Of a stretch of 64,000 nucleotides of DNA, positions 26,265 to 35,600 are shown one piece after another. The stretch is from Enterobacter sp. Bisph1 (GTDB lineage Bacteria > Pseudomonadota > Gammaproteobacteria > Enterobacterales > Enterobacteriaceae). The notes under the pieces are model-generated. The model searched no databases. It was given only the letters and a program-made list of their open reading frames with translations, and had not been told where the DNA came from. A program made the position numbers and the translations under genes. The stretch is taken from contig NZ_JXAG01000053.1 in the NCBI RefSeq assembly GCF_000814905.1, positions 1 to 64,000 on the forward strand, in the 5' to 3' direction. How positions within the stretch are numbered: position 1 is the stretch's first letter; every line of letters begins with the position of its first letter.

Positions 26265-27122
26265 ATGAAATACATTGGTGCGCATGTCAGCGCCTCCGGC
26301 GGCGTAGCCAATGCCGCTATTCGAGCGGCTGAAATTGGTGCCACTGCGTTTGCGCTGTTTACCAAAAACCAGCGTCAGTGGCGCGCCGCGCCCCTGAGCA
26401 CAGAGACCATCGACGCGTTTAAAGCCGCCTGCGAACAACACCATTTCACCCCCGGTCAGATCCTGCCCCACGACAGTTATCTGATAAACCTAGGCCATCC
26501 GGTGAGCGAGGCGCTGGAAAAATCCCGCGAGGCGTTTGTCGATGAACTGGCCCGCTGCCAGCAACTGGGGCTGACGCTGCTGAACTTCCATCCGGGCAGC
26601 CATCTGATGCAAATTGATGAAGATAAATGTCTGGCGCGAATCGCCGAATCCATCAACATTGCGCTGGCGCAGACGCAAGGCGTCACCGCGGTGATTGAAA
26701 ATACTGCCGGTCAGGGCAGCAACCTCGGCTTTAAGTTTGAGCATCTGGCGGCCATCATTGACGGGGTGGAAGACAAATCCCGCGTCGGCGTCTGTATCGA
26801 TACCTGCCACGCCTTTGCCGCTGGCTATGATTTACGCAGCGAACAGGCCACGGCGGAGACCTTTACGGAGTTCGAACGCATAGTCGGTTTTCAGTACTTA
26901 CGCGGCATGCATTTGAATGACGCAAAAAGTGGCTTTGGCAGCCGGGTTGACCGTCATCACAGCCTCGGCGAAGGCAATATTGGTCATGACGCGTTTCGCT
27001 GGATCATGCGCGATGAGCGTTTCGACGGCATTCCGATGATTCTGGAAACCATTAACCCGGATATCTGGGGCGAAGAGATTGCCTGGCTGAAAGCCCAGCA
27101 GTACGTTGAAACCCCTGCCTGA
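26265..27122 (+). CDS. nfo: Endonuclease IV
   Basis: A 285-residue AP endonuclease that cuts 5' to abasic sites in base excision repair. It starts [20 protein letters not shown] at ATG 26265 (AGGAG six bases upstream). Metal-binding blocks are present: [47 protein letters not shown] and ILETINPD. Length equals E. coli Nfo. It converges on fruA across a shared terminator. Confidence 0.97.
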   Translation: MKYIGAHVSASGGVANAAIRAAEIGATAFALFTKNQRQWRAAPLSTETIDAFKAACEQHHFTPGQILPHDSYLINLGHPVSEALEKSREAFVDELARCQQLGLTLLNFHPGSHLMQIDEDKCLARIAESINIALAQTQGVTAVIENTAGQGSNLGFKFEHLAAIIDGVEDKSRVGVCIDTCHAFAAGYDLRSEQATAETFTEFERIVGFQYLRGMHLNDAKSGFGSRVDRHHSLGEGNIGHDAFRWIMRDERFDGIPMILETINPDIWGEEIAWLKAQQYVETPA

Positions 27123-27143
27123 ACCCCTTCCCTTACTGCACAA

Positions 27144-27174
27144 AGTATAAAAAAAGGGCCGCGATGCGGCCCTT
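27144..27174. terminator. Bidirectional terminator between nfo and fruA
   Basis: AAGGGCCGC (27154-27162) and GCGGCCCTT (27166-27174) form a 9-bp stem with a three-base loop. On the minus strand a run of Ts follows (27144-27155), giving the fru operon a strong terminator. The plus-strand side is weaker. Confidence 0.88.
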
Positions 27175-27194
27175 CGTCTTTCTCAGTCAGGACA

Positions 27195-28886
27195 TTATGC
27201 AACTTTCGCTACGGCTTCGTTTTCCGGGCGTTTCAGGAAGGCATACGCCAGACCTGCCACCAGCGTACCCGCCACGATTGCGAACAGGTAACCCAGTACC
27301 GGCGTGATAGCGCCTGGGATCAGCAGGACAAACAGACCACCGTGCGGTGCCATCAGTTTTGCGCCAATCGCCATGGAGATGGCGCCCGTCAGCGCGCCCC
27401 CGGCGATACAGCACGGCAGAACACGCATCGGATCGCGGGCCGCGAACGGGATAGCCCCTTCGGAGATAAAGCACAGGCCCAGCACCAGCGCCGCTTTACC
27501 GCCTTCACGCTGACCTTTGTCAAACTTGTTGCGGGCAACAAGCGTCGCCAGACCCATCGCCAGCGGCGGCACCATACCGGCTGCCATAATCGCCGCCATC
27601 GGTGCGTACGCCTGGCTACTCAGCAGACCGACACCGAAAGCGTAGGCCGCTTTGTTCACCGGACCACCCATATCGGTACACATCATGCCGCCGAGGATTG
27701 CGCCCAGCAGAACGGCGTTAGCCGTGCCCATGGTTTGCAGCCAGGAGGTCAAACCGGCAAGGATTTTCGCTACCGGCGTACCGATCAGGTAAATCATCGC
27801 TAAGCCGACTATCAGGCTGGAGACCAGCGGAATGATCAGAATCGGTTTCAGCGCTTCCATACTTTGCGGCAGCTTCAGGCCTTTACTGATACCTTTCGCC
27901 AGATAACCCGCGAGGAAGCCGGCGATGATACCGCCAATAAAACCGGAACCGGTGCTGACCGCCAGCATGCCGCCGATAAGGCCCGGCGTCAGACCCGGAC
28001 GGTCAGCGATGGAGAAGGCGATAAAGCCGGCCAGCACCGGCACCATCAGGGCGAAAGCTGAACCGCCGCCGATTTTCATCAGCGCCGCCGCCAGCGTCCC
28101 TTCTTCTTTAAATGCGGTAATCCCAAAGGCAAAGGAGAGCGCAATCAACAGACCGCCTGCGACCACCATCGGCAGCATATAGGAGACACCGGTCAGCAGA
28201 TGACGGTAAGCGCCCGCGCTCTCTTTTTTACCTTCCGCAGCGTCAGAAGCCCCTTTGCCCGACGGCTGATAAGGTTTCGCCTCAGCAACGGCTTTATCCA
28301 GTTCCTGCGCCGTTTTCTTCAGCGCGAGGCCCGTTGAGGTGCGGTACATCGGCTTACCGGCAAATTTCGCCAGATCCACTTCGATGTCGGCGGCAACCAC
28401 CACCAGATCCGCCTGTGCCACCTCTTCTGCGGTAATGGCATTGCCAGCCCCGACGGAGCCACGGGTTTCAACTTTTACCCACCAGCCACGTTTTTTAGCT
28501 TCGGTTTCAATGGATTCCGCCGCCATAAAGGTGTGTGCAACACCCGTCGGGCAAGCGGTGATCGCCACGATGCGTTTCGGGCCTGCGCTGGCGGGAACGA
28601 CCGTCGAGACAGCAGGCGCGACATAGGCTGCAGCGTGGTTTTTCGCTTCGCTCAGGAACAGTTCCGGATGCGCAACGGCGCGATTAATATCGCCCAACCA
28701 CACTCTTTTGCCGTCCAGCGCGCTGTCGGCAGGTACTTGACGCCCCAAAACGATCGCCAGTTCAGCTTCGCCAGGGTTATCAATAAATTGCAAATTTGCT
28801 TTCTGCGCCGCCGCGCCCAGCAAGGTTTTCGCCATATACGCGCGAGCCTGCCCGAGTTCAGCGTCTATAATCAGCAGCGTTTTCAT
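27195..28886 (-). CDS. fruA: Fructose PTS permease IIBC, FruA
   Basis: A 563-residue fructose-specific PTS permease, the E. coli length. It has an N-terminal degenerate IIB-like domain (IIB'), then the active IIB domain (Cys in ITACPTGVAHTFMAAESIE) and a C-terminal IIC membrane domain (GVSYMLPMVVAGG, GGPVNKAAYAFGVG). It yields fructose-1-phosphate for FruK. Third gene of fruBKA, 16 bases after fruK. Confidence 0.97.
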   Translation of the reverse strand: MKTLLIIDAELGQARAYMAKTLLGAAAQKANLQFIDNPGEAELAIVLGRQVPADSALDGKRVWLGDINRAVAHPELFLSEAKNHAAAYVAPAVSTVVPASAGPKRIVAITACPTGVAHTFMAAESIETEAKKRGWWVKVETRGSVGAGNAITAEEVAQADLVVVAADIEVDLAKFAGKPMYRTSTGLALKKTAQELDKAVAEAKPYQPSGKGASDAAEGKKESAGAYRHLLTGVSYMLPMVVAGGLLIALSFAFGITAFKEEGTLAAALMKIGGGSAFALMVPVLAGFIAFSIADRPGLTPGLIGGMLAVSTGSGFIGGIIAGFLAGYLAKGISKGLKLPQSMEALKPILIIPLVSSLIVGLAMIYLIGTPVAKILAGLTSWLQTMGTANAVLLGAILGGMMCTDMGGPVNKAAYAFGVGLLSSQAYAPMAAIMAAGMVPPLAMGLATLVARNKFDKGQREGGKAALVLGLCFISEGAIPFAARDPMRVLPCCIAGGALTGAISMAIGAKLMAPHGGLFVLLIPGAITPVLGYLFAIVAGTLVAGLAYAFLKRPENEAVAKVA

Positions 28887-28902
28887 TATGCCTCTCCTGC
28901 TG

Positions 28903-29841
28903 TTAGTTGAAGGGTTTTAAGTCAACACGCGCCATCATCGCGGCTAACTGGGTACGGTCGGTAATCCCTACGTTACTCTGACTTACCGCCAGTGCAGCAA
29001 CAGCGGTGGCCAGGCGTAATGTATGTTCACTGGATTCACGCATCAGCAGGCCATAAATCAGCCCGCCAACCATTGAATCCCCTGCGCCAACGGTGCTTAC
29101 CACTTCCATTGACGGCGGTTTGGCAATCCATTCACCCGAAGCGTTAACCCACAACGCCCCTTCTGCGCCCAGCGAAATCACCACGTGGGCGATCCCCTGT
29201 TCGCGAAGGGCGTGAGCGGCTTCAATAACGTCCTTCAAGTCTGGCAATTTGCGGCCCGCCCAGATTTCCAGCTCGCGGCGGTTGGGTTTCACCAGCCACG
29301 GCGCGGCTTTCAGACCTGCGACCAGCGCGTCACGGCTGCTGTCGAAAATAATGCACGGGCACTGGCTACGCAGGCGCGTCATCCAGTCGGTAAAGGCTTC
29401 CGGGCTGACGCCGGACGGCAGGCTGCCGCTGACGCAAACCATATCGAACTGACCAAGCCAGGTCAGCGAGTCGTTAACAAAACGCTCCCAGTCGGCAGGC
29501 GTCACTTCAAAACCGGAGAAGTTGAAATCGGTGACTTCACCGTCTTTTTCCGTCAGCTTGACGTTGATGCGGGTACGCCCCTGCACCACCTGGAAACGGT
29601 TAGCAATGCCCAGCTCGCTGAACAGTTGCTGAAAACCATCCTGATTGTCTTTACCCAGGAAACCGCCCACCGTCACATCGATGCCGAGATCTTTCAGCAC
29701 TTTCGCGACGTTGATCCCTTTCCCGGCCGCATGCAGGCCGGTGGTGCGTACGAGATTGACTTCGCCGCGTTCAATCTCCGGCGTGAACCCCACCAGATCG
29801 TAGGCTGGATTAAGGGTAATTGTTGCTACGCGTCTGCTCAT
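28903..29841 (-). CDS. fruK: 1-phosphofructokinase
   Basis: A 312-residue PfkB-family kinase converting fructose-1-phosphate to fructose-1,6-bisphosphate. The N-terminal substrate motif AAGKGINVAKVLKDLG and the ATP/catalytic motif STVGAGDSMVGGLIYGL with the catalytic Asp are intact. It directly abuts fruB. Confidence 0.97.
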   Translation of the reverse strand: MSRRVATITLNPAYDLVGFTPEIERGEVNLVRTTGLHAAGKGINVAKVLKDLGIDVTVGGFLGKDNQDGFQQLFSELGIANRFQVVQGRTRINVKLTEKDGEVTDFNFSGFEVTPADWERFVNDSLTWLGQFDMVCVSGSLPSGVSPEAFTDWMTRLRSQCPCIIFDSSRDALVAGLKAAPWLVKPNRRELEIWAGRKLPDLKDVIEAAHALREQGIAHVVISLGAEGALWVNASGEWIAKPPSMEVVSTVGAGDSMVGGLIYGLLMRESSEHTLRLATAVAALAVSQSNVGITDRTQLAAMMARVDLKPFN

Positions 29842-30972
29842 TTATGCTCCCTCCCCGAGACCGGCGGCAATTGCTTCGCCAATCGCTTTCAGCGCCTGTT
29901 CCGCATCATCGCCCTGGGCGGTGAAACGCAGACGGTGTCCTTTTTTCACGCCGAGCGCGACCACTTTCATCAGGCTGCGGCCGTTAGCCGGTTTACCGCT
30001 GCCATCAAGATTGGTCACGGTAATTTCACTGTTGAACTGCTTAATGGTATTCACCAGCATAGTGCCCGGACGCGCGTGTAAACCGTGCTCGTTACGCACC
30101 ACAAACTCGGCGCTCAGCACATCTTCAGCCACGGCATCGTCGCTGGTCAGCAGCGCCAGCAAGGTAGCGGCATCCGCATCCACCAGCAGGCCGCCTTTAT
30201 TGTTCAGCAGCAGTTCGCTCAGGCGCTTGAGTACCGAAACCGGCTGCTCATCAACCATCGCCACGCTAACCAGCAGCGCGGCACGTTCGCCGTCCACTTC
30301 AAACGAGCTTGCCGCACGGCTTACGGCGACGGCGCTGAGCAGGTTGCCTTCAGCACTGTCGTTCAGCCAGATGCCTTGACCCAGGTTCAGCGGTTTTTCG
30401 TTAATCGCGCGGGTAACATAGGCAGCGTCAACGGCACCCGCTTCTTTCAGGCGCGCAGCGTTCAGCGCCTGTAGGGTGATCAGGTCGCTGGCGGCAACAT
30501 CGAGGGTTAAAGTTTCGTTATCGAGTTTCAGAGAAGCGCCCTGCTTTTCGCCCATCAGCAACGCGCGCAGCTCTTCAGCTGTGGTGGCGGATTGCAGCTG
30601 GGCGGCAACGGAATCATCGCTCAGCACATGGGTCAGCTGACGCAGCAGACCAAGATGTTCATCGGAGCTGGCGGCGATACCGATGGCGACATAAGCCACC
30701 TGGCCTTCGCTCCATAGAATGCCCTGCGGGAACTGGAAAACTTTTACCCCGGTTTTCAGCACCTGGTCGCGCGTGTCGGTGGTACCGTGAGGAATGGCGA
30801 TGCCATTACCGAGATAGGTTGAGGTTTGCCCTTCGCGCGCCAGCATGCCGTCGACATAACCGTCGGCGACGTTACCTGCCTGCGCCAGTGCTGCGGCTAT
30901 CTGGCGGATGGCCTCTTCTTTATTACCGGCCTGCTGGCCGGGATGAATGTCCTGAACGGATAACTGGAACAT
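29842..30972 (-). CDS. fruB: Fructose PTS diphosphoryl transfer protein FruB
   Basis: A 376-residue fusion of a fructose IIA domain (active His62 in [10 protein letters not shown]), a central domain, and a C-terminal HPr-like FPr domain (active His in [15 protein letters not shown]). It carries phosphate from enzyme I to FruA. I start it at ATG 30972 ([12 protein letters not shown]), which gives the E. coli length; the frame is open 19 codons further up, but those overlap the Cra operator. First gene of the operon. Confidence 0.97.
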   Translation of the reverse strand: MFQLSVQDIHPGQQAGNKEEAIRQIAAALAQAGNVADGYVDGMLAREGQTSTYLGNGIAIPHGTTDTRDQVLKTGVKVFQFPQGILWSEGQVAYVAIGIAASSDEHLGLLRQLTHVLSDDSVAAQLQSATTAEELRALLMGEKQGASLKLDNETLTLDVAASDLITLQALNAARLKEAGAVDAAYVTRAINEKPLNLGQGIWLNDSAEGNLLSAVAVSRAASSFEVDGERAALLVSVAMVDEQPVSVLKRLSELLLNNKGGLLVDADAATLLALLTSDDAVAEDVLSAEFVVRNEHGLHARPGTMLVNTIKQFNSEITVTNLDGSGKPANGRSLMKVVALGVKKGHRLRFTAQGDDAEQALKAIGEAIAAGLGEGA

Positions 30973-30991
30973 GTGACCCTCTCTCGCTGAA

Positions 30992-31006
30992 TTGAATCGT
31001 TTCAGC
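30992..31006 (-). promoter_or_regulatory. Cra (FruR) operator, fruB-proximal
   Basis: Minus strand GCTGAAACGATTCAA agrees at every position with the Cra consensus RSTGAAWCSNTHHRW. It lies about 20 bases upstream of fruB. Confidence 0.88.
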
Positions 31007-31057
31007 TTTGCTGGGAAATAATTCGCCACCGACGCTGTTCAGACATAACGTGATGAC

Positions 31058-31072
31058 GCTGAAACGTTTCAA
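31058..31072 (-). promoter_or_regulatory. Cra (FruR) operator, fruB-distal
   Basis: GCTGAAACGTTTCAA on the plus strand also fits the full Cra consensus and is nearly palindromic. Its centre is 66 bases from the proximal site. E. coli fruBKA also has two operators, so double-site repression relieved by fructose-1-phosphate is expected. Confidence 0.88.
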
Positions 31073-31232
31073 GAAGTCTTCACCTTTTTTATTCCGCTAG
31101 CAAGAATTCTCTTAATTCTCATCACAGAATTTTGAGGTACTGCACATTTCGTCAGCACGTACGGCTCATTTGCTGAAGCAAAATATTCCTTCAGCTTTTA
31201 ACGTTCAGCATCCATCAGCCTTAAGGCAATAG

Positions 31233-31562
31233 TTGAAATACAGTTTTAATTTATTGAGGTTTAAACGGCGTGGCGGGGATCTTATCTTTGCTGGAGTGCT
31301 GACGGCAGAATCGCCGATGCTGCTTGCCTTGCAGCCGCTAAATGCTATCTATATCGGCATGCTCTGTTTGCAGGATCTGATGCCCGGCCAGGCGGGTTCT
31401 GCGACCACCCTTTATACTCATACCATGCGCGCTGGCTGGATTATCGCCGGTTCAGTGACCGGCGTGGCGGCGGAGAGCTGGCGCTAGAATACGGTGTTCT
31501 GGATAGCGCGGGCGATGACGCTCGCCACGCAAGTCTGTCTCAGCCGTATCAGAGATAGTTAA
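31233..31562 (+). pseudogene. setB: setB remnant (sugar efflux transporter), C-terminal relic
   Basis: The translation LQPLNAIYIGMLCLQDLMPG, QAGSATTLYTH and RAGWIIAGSVTGVAAESW matches the last quarter of SetB, the MFS sugar exporter that lies at this place between fruB and yeiW in E. coli. The earlier membrane segments are gone, about five residues are missing in the loop before QDLMPG, and a TAG at 31485-31487 interrupts the end. Beyond the TAG the same frame stays open and SetB-like to TAA 31560-31562. The first 25 codons do not resemble SetB. Not expected to be functional. Confidence 0.82.
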
Positions 31563-31813
31563 GGCGCGGTTTGGCGTTCAAGGTCGAGCAGATAGACGAG
31601 CGCCTGTTCGCGGTTTGTCCCGCACATCTCGCGGTCCGGCTGCAGACTGGCGCACACTTTCGGGCGCAGCGGCGAGGTAAATATTTTGCAGCGCTGTTGT
31701 TCGTCAAGCTGAACGCAGGGAGTATTGGCCGGTTTACCGTTGGGCATGCCGGGGATCGGGCTACTGATGGACGGGGCGGTACAGCAGGCTCCGCAGTCCG
31801 GGCGGCATTCCAT
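31559..31813 (-). CDS. yeiW: YkgJ-family cysteine cluster protein YeiW
   Basis: An 84-residue protein starting [17 protein letters not shown], with the CxxxCxxCC cluster and two later cysteines (RCKIF, KVCASL) of the UPF0153/YkgJ family, which probably binds zinc or an iron-sulfur centre. It matches E. coli YeiW almost fully and ends the same way (TAP). Its function is unknown. Its stop overlaps the last codon of the setB relic. Confidence 0.93.
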   Translation of the reverse strand: MECRPDCGACCTAPSISSPIPGMPNGKPANTPCVQLDEQQRCKIFTSPLRPKVCASLQPDREMCGTNREQALVYLLDLERQTAP

Positions 31814-31974
31814 AGAAACTCTCTTTAATCAGGCGCGCGGGCTGCGCGTAGAGGGGCAAGCTACCATCTTTTATCCAGTGAACGCAAAACTCTCCAATTC
31901 CACTTGCCTGAAAAGGCCCTCGCGAGTAGTTTGTCGCGATATTTTCGTTATTTTCAATTTACAGGACCCTTGCA

Positions 31975-32547
31975 ATGCCAAGAGCGAACGAAATTAAAAA
32001 AGGTATGGTGCTGAATTACAACGGCAAACTGCTGATTGTGAAAGATATTGATATTCAGTCACCGAGCGCCCGCGGCGCGGCAACCCTTTACAAAATGCGT
32101 TTTTCCGATGTCCGTAGCGGGCTGAAAGTAGAAGAGCGTTTTAAAGGCGACGATATCCTTGATACCGTGACCCTGAACCGTCGTTTTGTCGACTTCTCTT
32201 ATGTTGACGGCAACGAATACGTGTTTATGGATAAAGAAGACTATACGCCGTATACCTTTAATAAAGAGCAGATCGAAGAAGAACTGCTGTTTATCCCGGA
32301 AGGCGGCATGCCGGATATGCAGGTTCTGCTGTGGGATGGCCAGCTGCTGGCGCTGGAACTGCCACAGACGGTGGATCTGGAAATCGTGGAAACCGCACCG
32401 GGTATTAAAGGCGCTTCCGCCAGCTCCCGTACCAAACCGGCAACCCTTTCCACCGGGCTGGTGGTGCAGGTACCCGAGTATCTGACCACCGGCGAAAAAA
32501 TCCGTATTCATATCGAAGAGCGCCGCTATATGGGCCGCGCTGACTAA
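31975..32547 (+). CDS. efpL: Elongation factor P-like protein EfpL (YeiP)
   Basis: A 190-residue EF-P paralogue that relieves ribosome stalling at proline and other difficult motifs. Three beta-barrel domains; the tip loop carries Arg33 in [12 protein letters not shown] in place of the modified Lys of EF-P, which marks the EfpL branch. Nearly identical to E. coli YeiP in sequence and length. A strong terminator follows. Confidence 0.96.
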   Translation: MPRANEIKKGMVLNYNGKLLIVKDIDIQSPSARGAATLYKMRFSDVRSGLKVEERFKGDDILDTVTLNRRFVDFSYVDGNEYVFMDKEDYTPYTFNKEQIEEELLFIPEGGMPDMQVLLWDGQLLALELPQTVDLEIVETAPGIKGASASSRTKPATLSTGLVVQVPEYLTTGEKIRIHIEERRYMGRAD

Positions 32548-32561
32548 TACGGCAAGGCATT

Positions 32562-32598
32562 AAAAAAGCCACTTCAGTGTGAACTGAAGTGGCTTTTT
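32562..32598. terminator. Bidirectional terminator between efpL and uxuA
   Basis: GCCACTTCAGT (32568-32578) and ACTGAAGTGGC (32583-32593) form an 11-bp stem with A-run before and T-run after, so it can serve both convergent genes. Confidence 0.92.
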
Positions 32599-32616
32599 AC
32601 TTTCCGCAGAACCCTA

Positions 32617-33807
32617 TCAGAGCAGGTCGCGGAACACGGTTTTTTTCAGCGCCAGCTCAACGCCGCGCACTTCCGCCATCCCTTTCAAACGACCGATCGC
32701 CGAATAGCCTGGGTTGGTTTTCTTGCGCAGATCGTCCAGCATCTGATGGCCGTGATCCGGGCGGAACGGAATCGGACGCAGATCGCCCGCTTTTTTACGG
32801 CGCTGCTCTTCGCCCAGAATGGCGGCCACCACCGACACCATATCCACATCGCCTTGCAGGTGCGCCGCTTCATGGAAGGTTTTCGGGTTATCTTCGCGGC
32901 AGGTTGAGCGCAGATGGGTAAAGTGAATGCGATCGCCAAAGGTCTCGATCATCTGCACTAAATCGTTATCCGCACGCACGCCGTAAGAGCCGGTGCACAT
33001 AGTGAAACCGTTATTGATGCTGTCGACCGCCTCTTTTAGCCACTGCATATCTTCGAGAGTCGAAACAATACGCGGCAGGCCGAGGATCGGGCGCGGCGGA
33101 TCGTCCGGATGCACCGCCATTCGCACGCCCACTTGCTGGGCCACCGGTACGATAGCGCGCAGGAAGTAGGCCATGTTTTCACGCAGCTGCGCTTTGTCGA
33201 TACCGTCATATTCAGCAAGACGGGCGTGGAACTGCTCAAGGGTGTAACCCTCTTCAGCGCCCGGCAAACCGGCAATAATATTGCGCGTCAGCTTTTCCAC
33301 TTCCGCTTCGCTCATGGCGTTAAAGTACGCCTGCGCCTGACGCTGTTCTTCGTCGCTGTAATCGGCTTCGGCACCTTTGCGCTTCAGAATATGCAGCTCG
33401 AAAGCGGCGAAAGCGATCTGGTCAAAACGCAGCGCTTTGGAGCCGTCCGGCAGCTCATATTCGAGATCGGTACGCGTCCAGTCGAGGATCGGCATAAAGT
33501 TGTAGCAGACGGTATCAATACCGCAGGCCGCCAGGTTGCGGATGCTTTGCTGATAATTGGCAATCCAGGTATCGTACTGCCCGGTGTGGGTTTTAATCTC
33601 TTCATGCACCGGAATACTTTCTACCACCGACCAGACCAGCCCTTTTTCCGCCAGCAGCGCCTGACGCGCCTTGATCTCTTCCACCGGCCACACCTGGCCG
33701 TTCGGAATATGGTGCAGTGCGGTCACGACACCTGTTGCGCCTGCCTGACGCACATCATCAAGCGATACCGGATCGTTCGGTCCATACCAACGCCAGGTTT
33801 GTTCCAT
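32617..33807 (-). CDS. uxuA: Mannonate dehydratase UxuA
   Basis: A 396-residue enzyme that dehydrates D-mannonate to 2-keto-3-deoxygluconate in glucuronate breakdown. Conserved blocks include [56 protein letters not shown] and [12 protein letters not shown], with metal-binding Cys and His. Start ATG 33807 ([14 protein letters not shown]) agrees with E. coli; the frame runs 12 codons further up without homology. In E. coli uxuA pairs with uxuB elsewhere on the chromosome. Here it is divergent from yeiQ, which belongs to the same reductase family as UxuB. Confidence 0.96.
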   Translation of the reverse strand: MEQTWRWYGPNDPVSLDDVRQAGATGVVTALHHIPNGQVWPVEEIKARQALLAEKGLVWSVVESIPVHEEIKTHTGQYDTWIANYQQSIRNLAACGIDTVCYNFMPILDWTRTDLEYELPDGSKALRFDQIAFAAFELHILKRKGAEADYSDEEQRQAQAYFNAMSEAEVEKLTRNIIAGLPGAEEGYTLEQFHARLAEYDGIDKAQLRENMAYFLRAIVPVAQQVGVRMAVHPDDPPRPILGLPRIVSTLEDMQWLKEAVDSINNGFTMCTGSYGVRADNDLVQMIETFGDRIHFTHLRSTCREDNPKTFHEAAHLQGDVDMVSVVAAILGEEQRRKKAGDLRPIPFRPDHGHQMLDDLRKKTNPGYSAIGRLKGMAEVRGVELALKKTVFRDLL

Positions 33808-33826
33808 TGCCTTACCCTCTACAAAG

Positions 33827-33840
33827 TTGTTATACCAATG
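33827..33840. promoter_or_regulatory. UxuR/ExuR-type half palindrome near uxuA start
   Basis: TTGTTATACCAATG resembles the hexuronate regulator site ATTGGTATACCAAT (right half exact). It lies 20 bases upstream of the uxuA ATG. Confidence 0.5.
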
Positions 33841-33905
33841 CATATTACATCATGACGACTACCATACATGCTTAACGATAACGGTCAAATCTTCCCACCA
33901 CAATG

Positions 33906-33948
33906 ATTGATCCAGCTCACATTCCCCGGATAATTACGGCATACCAAT
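33906..33948. promoter_or_regulatory. CRP-like and second UxuR/ExuR-type site between uxuA and yeiQ
   Basis: ATTGATCCAGCTCACA (33906-33921) has one perfect and one weak CRP half-site. ACGGCATACCAATTC (33935-33949) carries another ATACCAAT half of a UxuR/ExuR site. Located between the divergent genes, they fit joint control by CRP and a hexuronate repressor; this is inference from sequence resemblance. Confidence 0.45.
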
Positions 33949-34013
33949 TCTTTTTGCTGTCATATAACTTTACACTGCATCTTGTTAATTATTGGTTAAT
34001 CAGGTGTATATAG

Positions 34014-35480
34014 ATGAAAACAATCGCCTCGGTCACACTTCCCGCCACGGTACAGCAGCCCAGTTATGACCGCGCTCAACTGCGCTCGCGCATTGTCCAT
34101 TTTGGTTTTGGCGCTTTCCATCGTGCGCATCAGGCGCTACTGACGGATCGGGTGCTGAATGCGCAAGGCGGCGACTGGGGCATTTGCGAAATCAGCCTGT
34201 TCAGCGGCGATGTCTTAATGGCGCAGCTGCGTGAACAAGACCATTTATATACCGTGCTGGAAAAAGGGGCGGCGGGCAATCAGCCGATTATTATTGGCGC
34301 AGTCAATGAATGCCTCAACGCTAAGCTCGATTCACTGCCCGCCATTATTGAAAAATTCTGTGAACCGCAGGTGGCGATTGTTTCCCTGACCATTACCGAA
34401 AAAGGCTACTGCATCGATCCGGCCAGCGGCAAACTGGATCTCAGCCAGCCGCGTATTGCCCACGATCTTAAACATCCTGACGAACCGCATTCCGCACCCG
34501 GTATTCTGGTGGAAGCCCTTTCCCGCCGCCGCGCTCGCGGGCTGGCGCCGTTTACCGTGCTCTCCTGCGATAATATTCCCGATAATGGACATATTGTAAA
34601 AAACGCCGTGCTGGGTATGGCGCAAACCCGCTCTGCGGAGCTGGCACAGTGGATAGCAGAGCATGTTACTTTCCCCTCTACGATGGTCGATCGTATCGTG
34701 CCGGCGGCAACGGACGAATCGCTGGCGGAAATCGCTGACCTGCTGGGCGTATTCGATCCCTGCGCGATTAGCTGCGAGCCGTTTATCCAATGGGTAATAG
34801 AGGATAATTTTGTCGCCGGCCGTCCCGAGTGGGAAGTGGCGGGCGTACAGCTGGTGCAGGATGTGCAGCCCTGGGAGCAGATGAAGTTACGCATGCTCAA
34901 CGGTAGCCACTCGTTTCTGGCTTATCTCGGTTATCTGGCGGGCTTCGCGCATATCAGTGATTGTATGCAGGATGAGGCGTTTCGCTCGGCGGTGCGCCGC
35001 CTGATGCTGGACGAGCAGGCCCCGACGCTGCGCATTCAGGGGGTTGACCTTACCGCTTATGCCAACAGCCTGATTGAGCGATTTTCTAACCCGGCGCTGA
35101 AGCACCGCACCTGGCAAATCGCCATGGACGGCAGCCAGAAGCTGCCGCAGCGTATGCTCGATGGCGTACGTGTTCATCTGGAGCGTAAAACTGCATGGCC
35201 GCTGCTGGCGCTGGGTATTGCCGGCTGGATGCGTTATGTCAGCGGCAGGGATGACGCGGGTGAAGTCATCGATATTCGCGATCCGCTGGCGGATAAAATC
35301 CGCGCGATTGTCGAAACCAGTAGCGTTAATGAGCGGGTCACGGCCCTGTTAACCCTGAAAGAGGTCTTTGGCAGTGAACTGCCGAGCAGCCCTGAATTTG
35401 TTGATGCCGTTCACCAGGCATGGCGAGAGTTGACGACGGATGGCGCTCACGCTGCGGTAAAACGCGCGCTCGGAATTTAA
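34014..35480 (+). CDS. yeiQ: Mannitol dehydrogenase-family oxidoreductase YeiQ (probable fructuronate reductase)
   Basis: A 488-residue NAD(P)-dependent polyol dehydrogenase, the same length as E. coli YeiQ. The N-terminal Rossmann motif is IVHFGFGAFHRAHQA; the catalytic region is EQMKLRMLNGSHSFLAYLGY with Lys and Asn/His of the family. UxuB, its close relative, reduces fructuronate to mannonate. Being divergent from uxuA, whose substrate is mannonate, supports a fructuronate-type substrate here. Confidence 0.9.
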   Translation: MKTIASVTLPATVQQPSYDRAQLRSRIVHFGFGAFHRAHQALLTDRVLNAQGGDWGICEISLFSGDVLMAQLREQDHLYTVLEKGAAGNQPIIIGAVNECLNAKLDSLPAIIEKFCEPQVAIVSLTITEKGYCIDPASGKLDLSQPRIAHDLKHPDEPHSAPGILVEALSRRRARGLAPFTVLSCDNIPDNGHIVKNAVLGMAQTRSAELAQWIAEHVTFPSTMVDRIVPAATDESLAEIADLLGVFDPCAISCEPFIQWVIEDNFVAGRPEWEVAGVQLVQDVQPWEQMKLRMLNGSHSFLAYLGYLAGFAHISDCMQDEAFRSAVRRLMLDEQAPTLRIQGVDLTAYANSLIERFSNPALKHRTWQIAMDGSQKLPQRMLDGVRVHLERKTAWPLLALGIAGWMRYVSGRDDAGEVIDIRDPLADKIRAIVETSSVNERVTALLTLKEVFGSELPSSPEFVDAVHQAWRELTTDGAHAAVKRALGI

Positions 35481-35497
35481 CACTTTCTGCGGTTTAA

Positions 35498-35537
35498 GCG
35501 GACGGTTAGTGCTGTTACACCGTCCGCGCCCTTCTCT
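35498..35537 (+). terminator. Terminator after yeiQ
   Basis: GCGGACGGT (35498-35506) and ACCGTCCGC (35519-35527) form a 9-bp stem, followed by a pyrimidine-rich GCCCTTCTCTTTT tract. Confidence 0.7.
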
Positions 35538-35600
35538 TTTCGCGCTTTTTTCGCCAGGATCGTCAGTCACACGCTAATTACCAAGACGTCTGGAGCACCT

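Noticed and set aside
31233..31487. An 84-codon plus-strand gene between fruB and yeiW
   Set aside because: Its sequence is the tail of SetB with an in-frame stop and a deletion; the frame continues SetB-like past the stop, so it is a relic and not a new gene.
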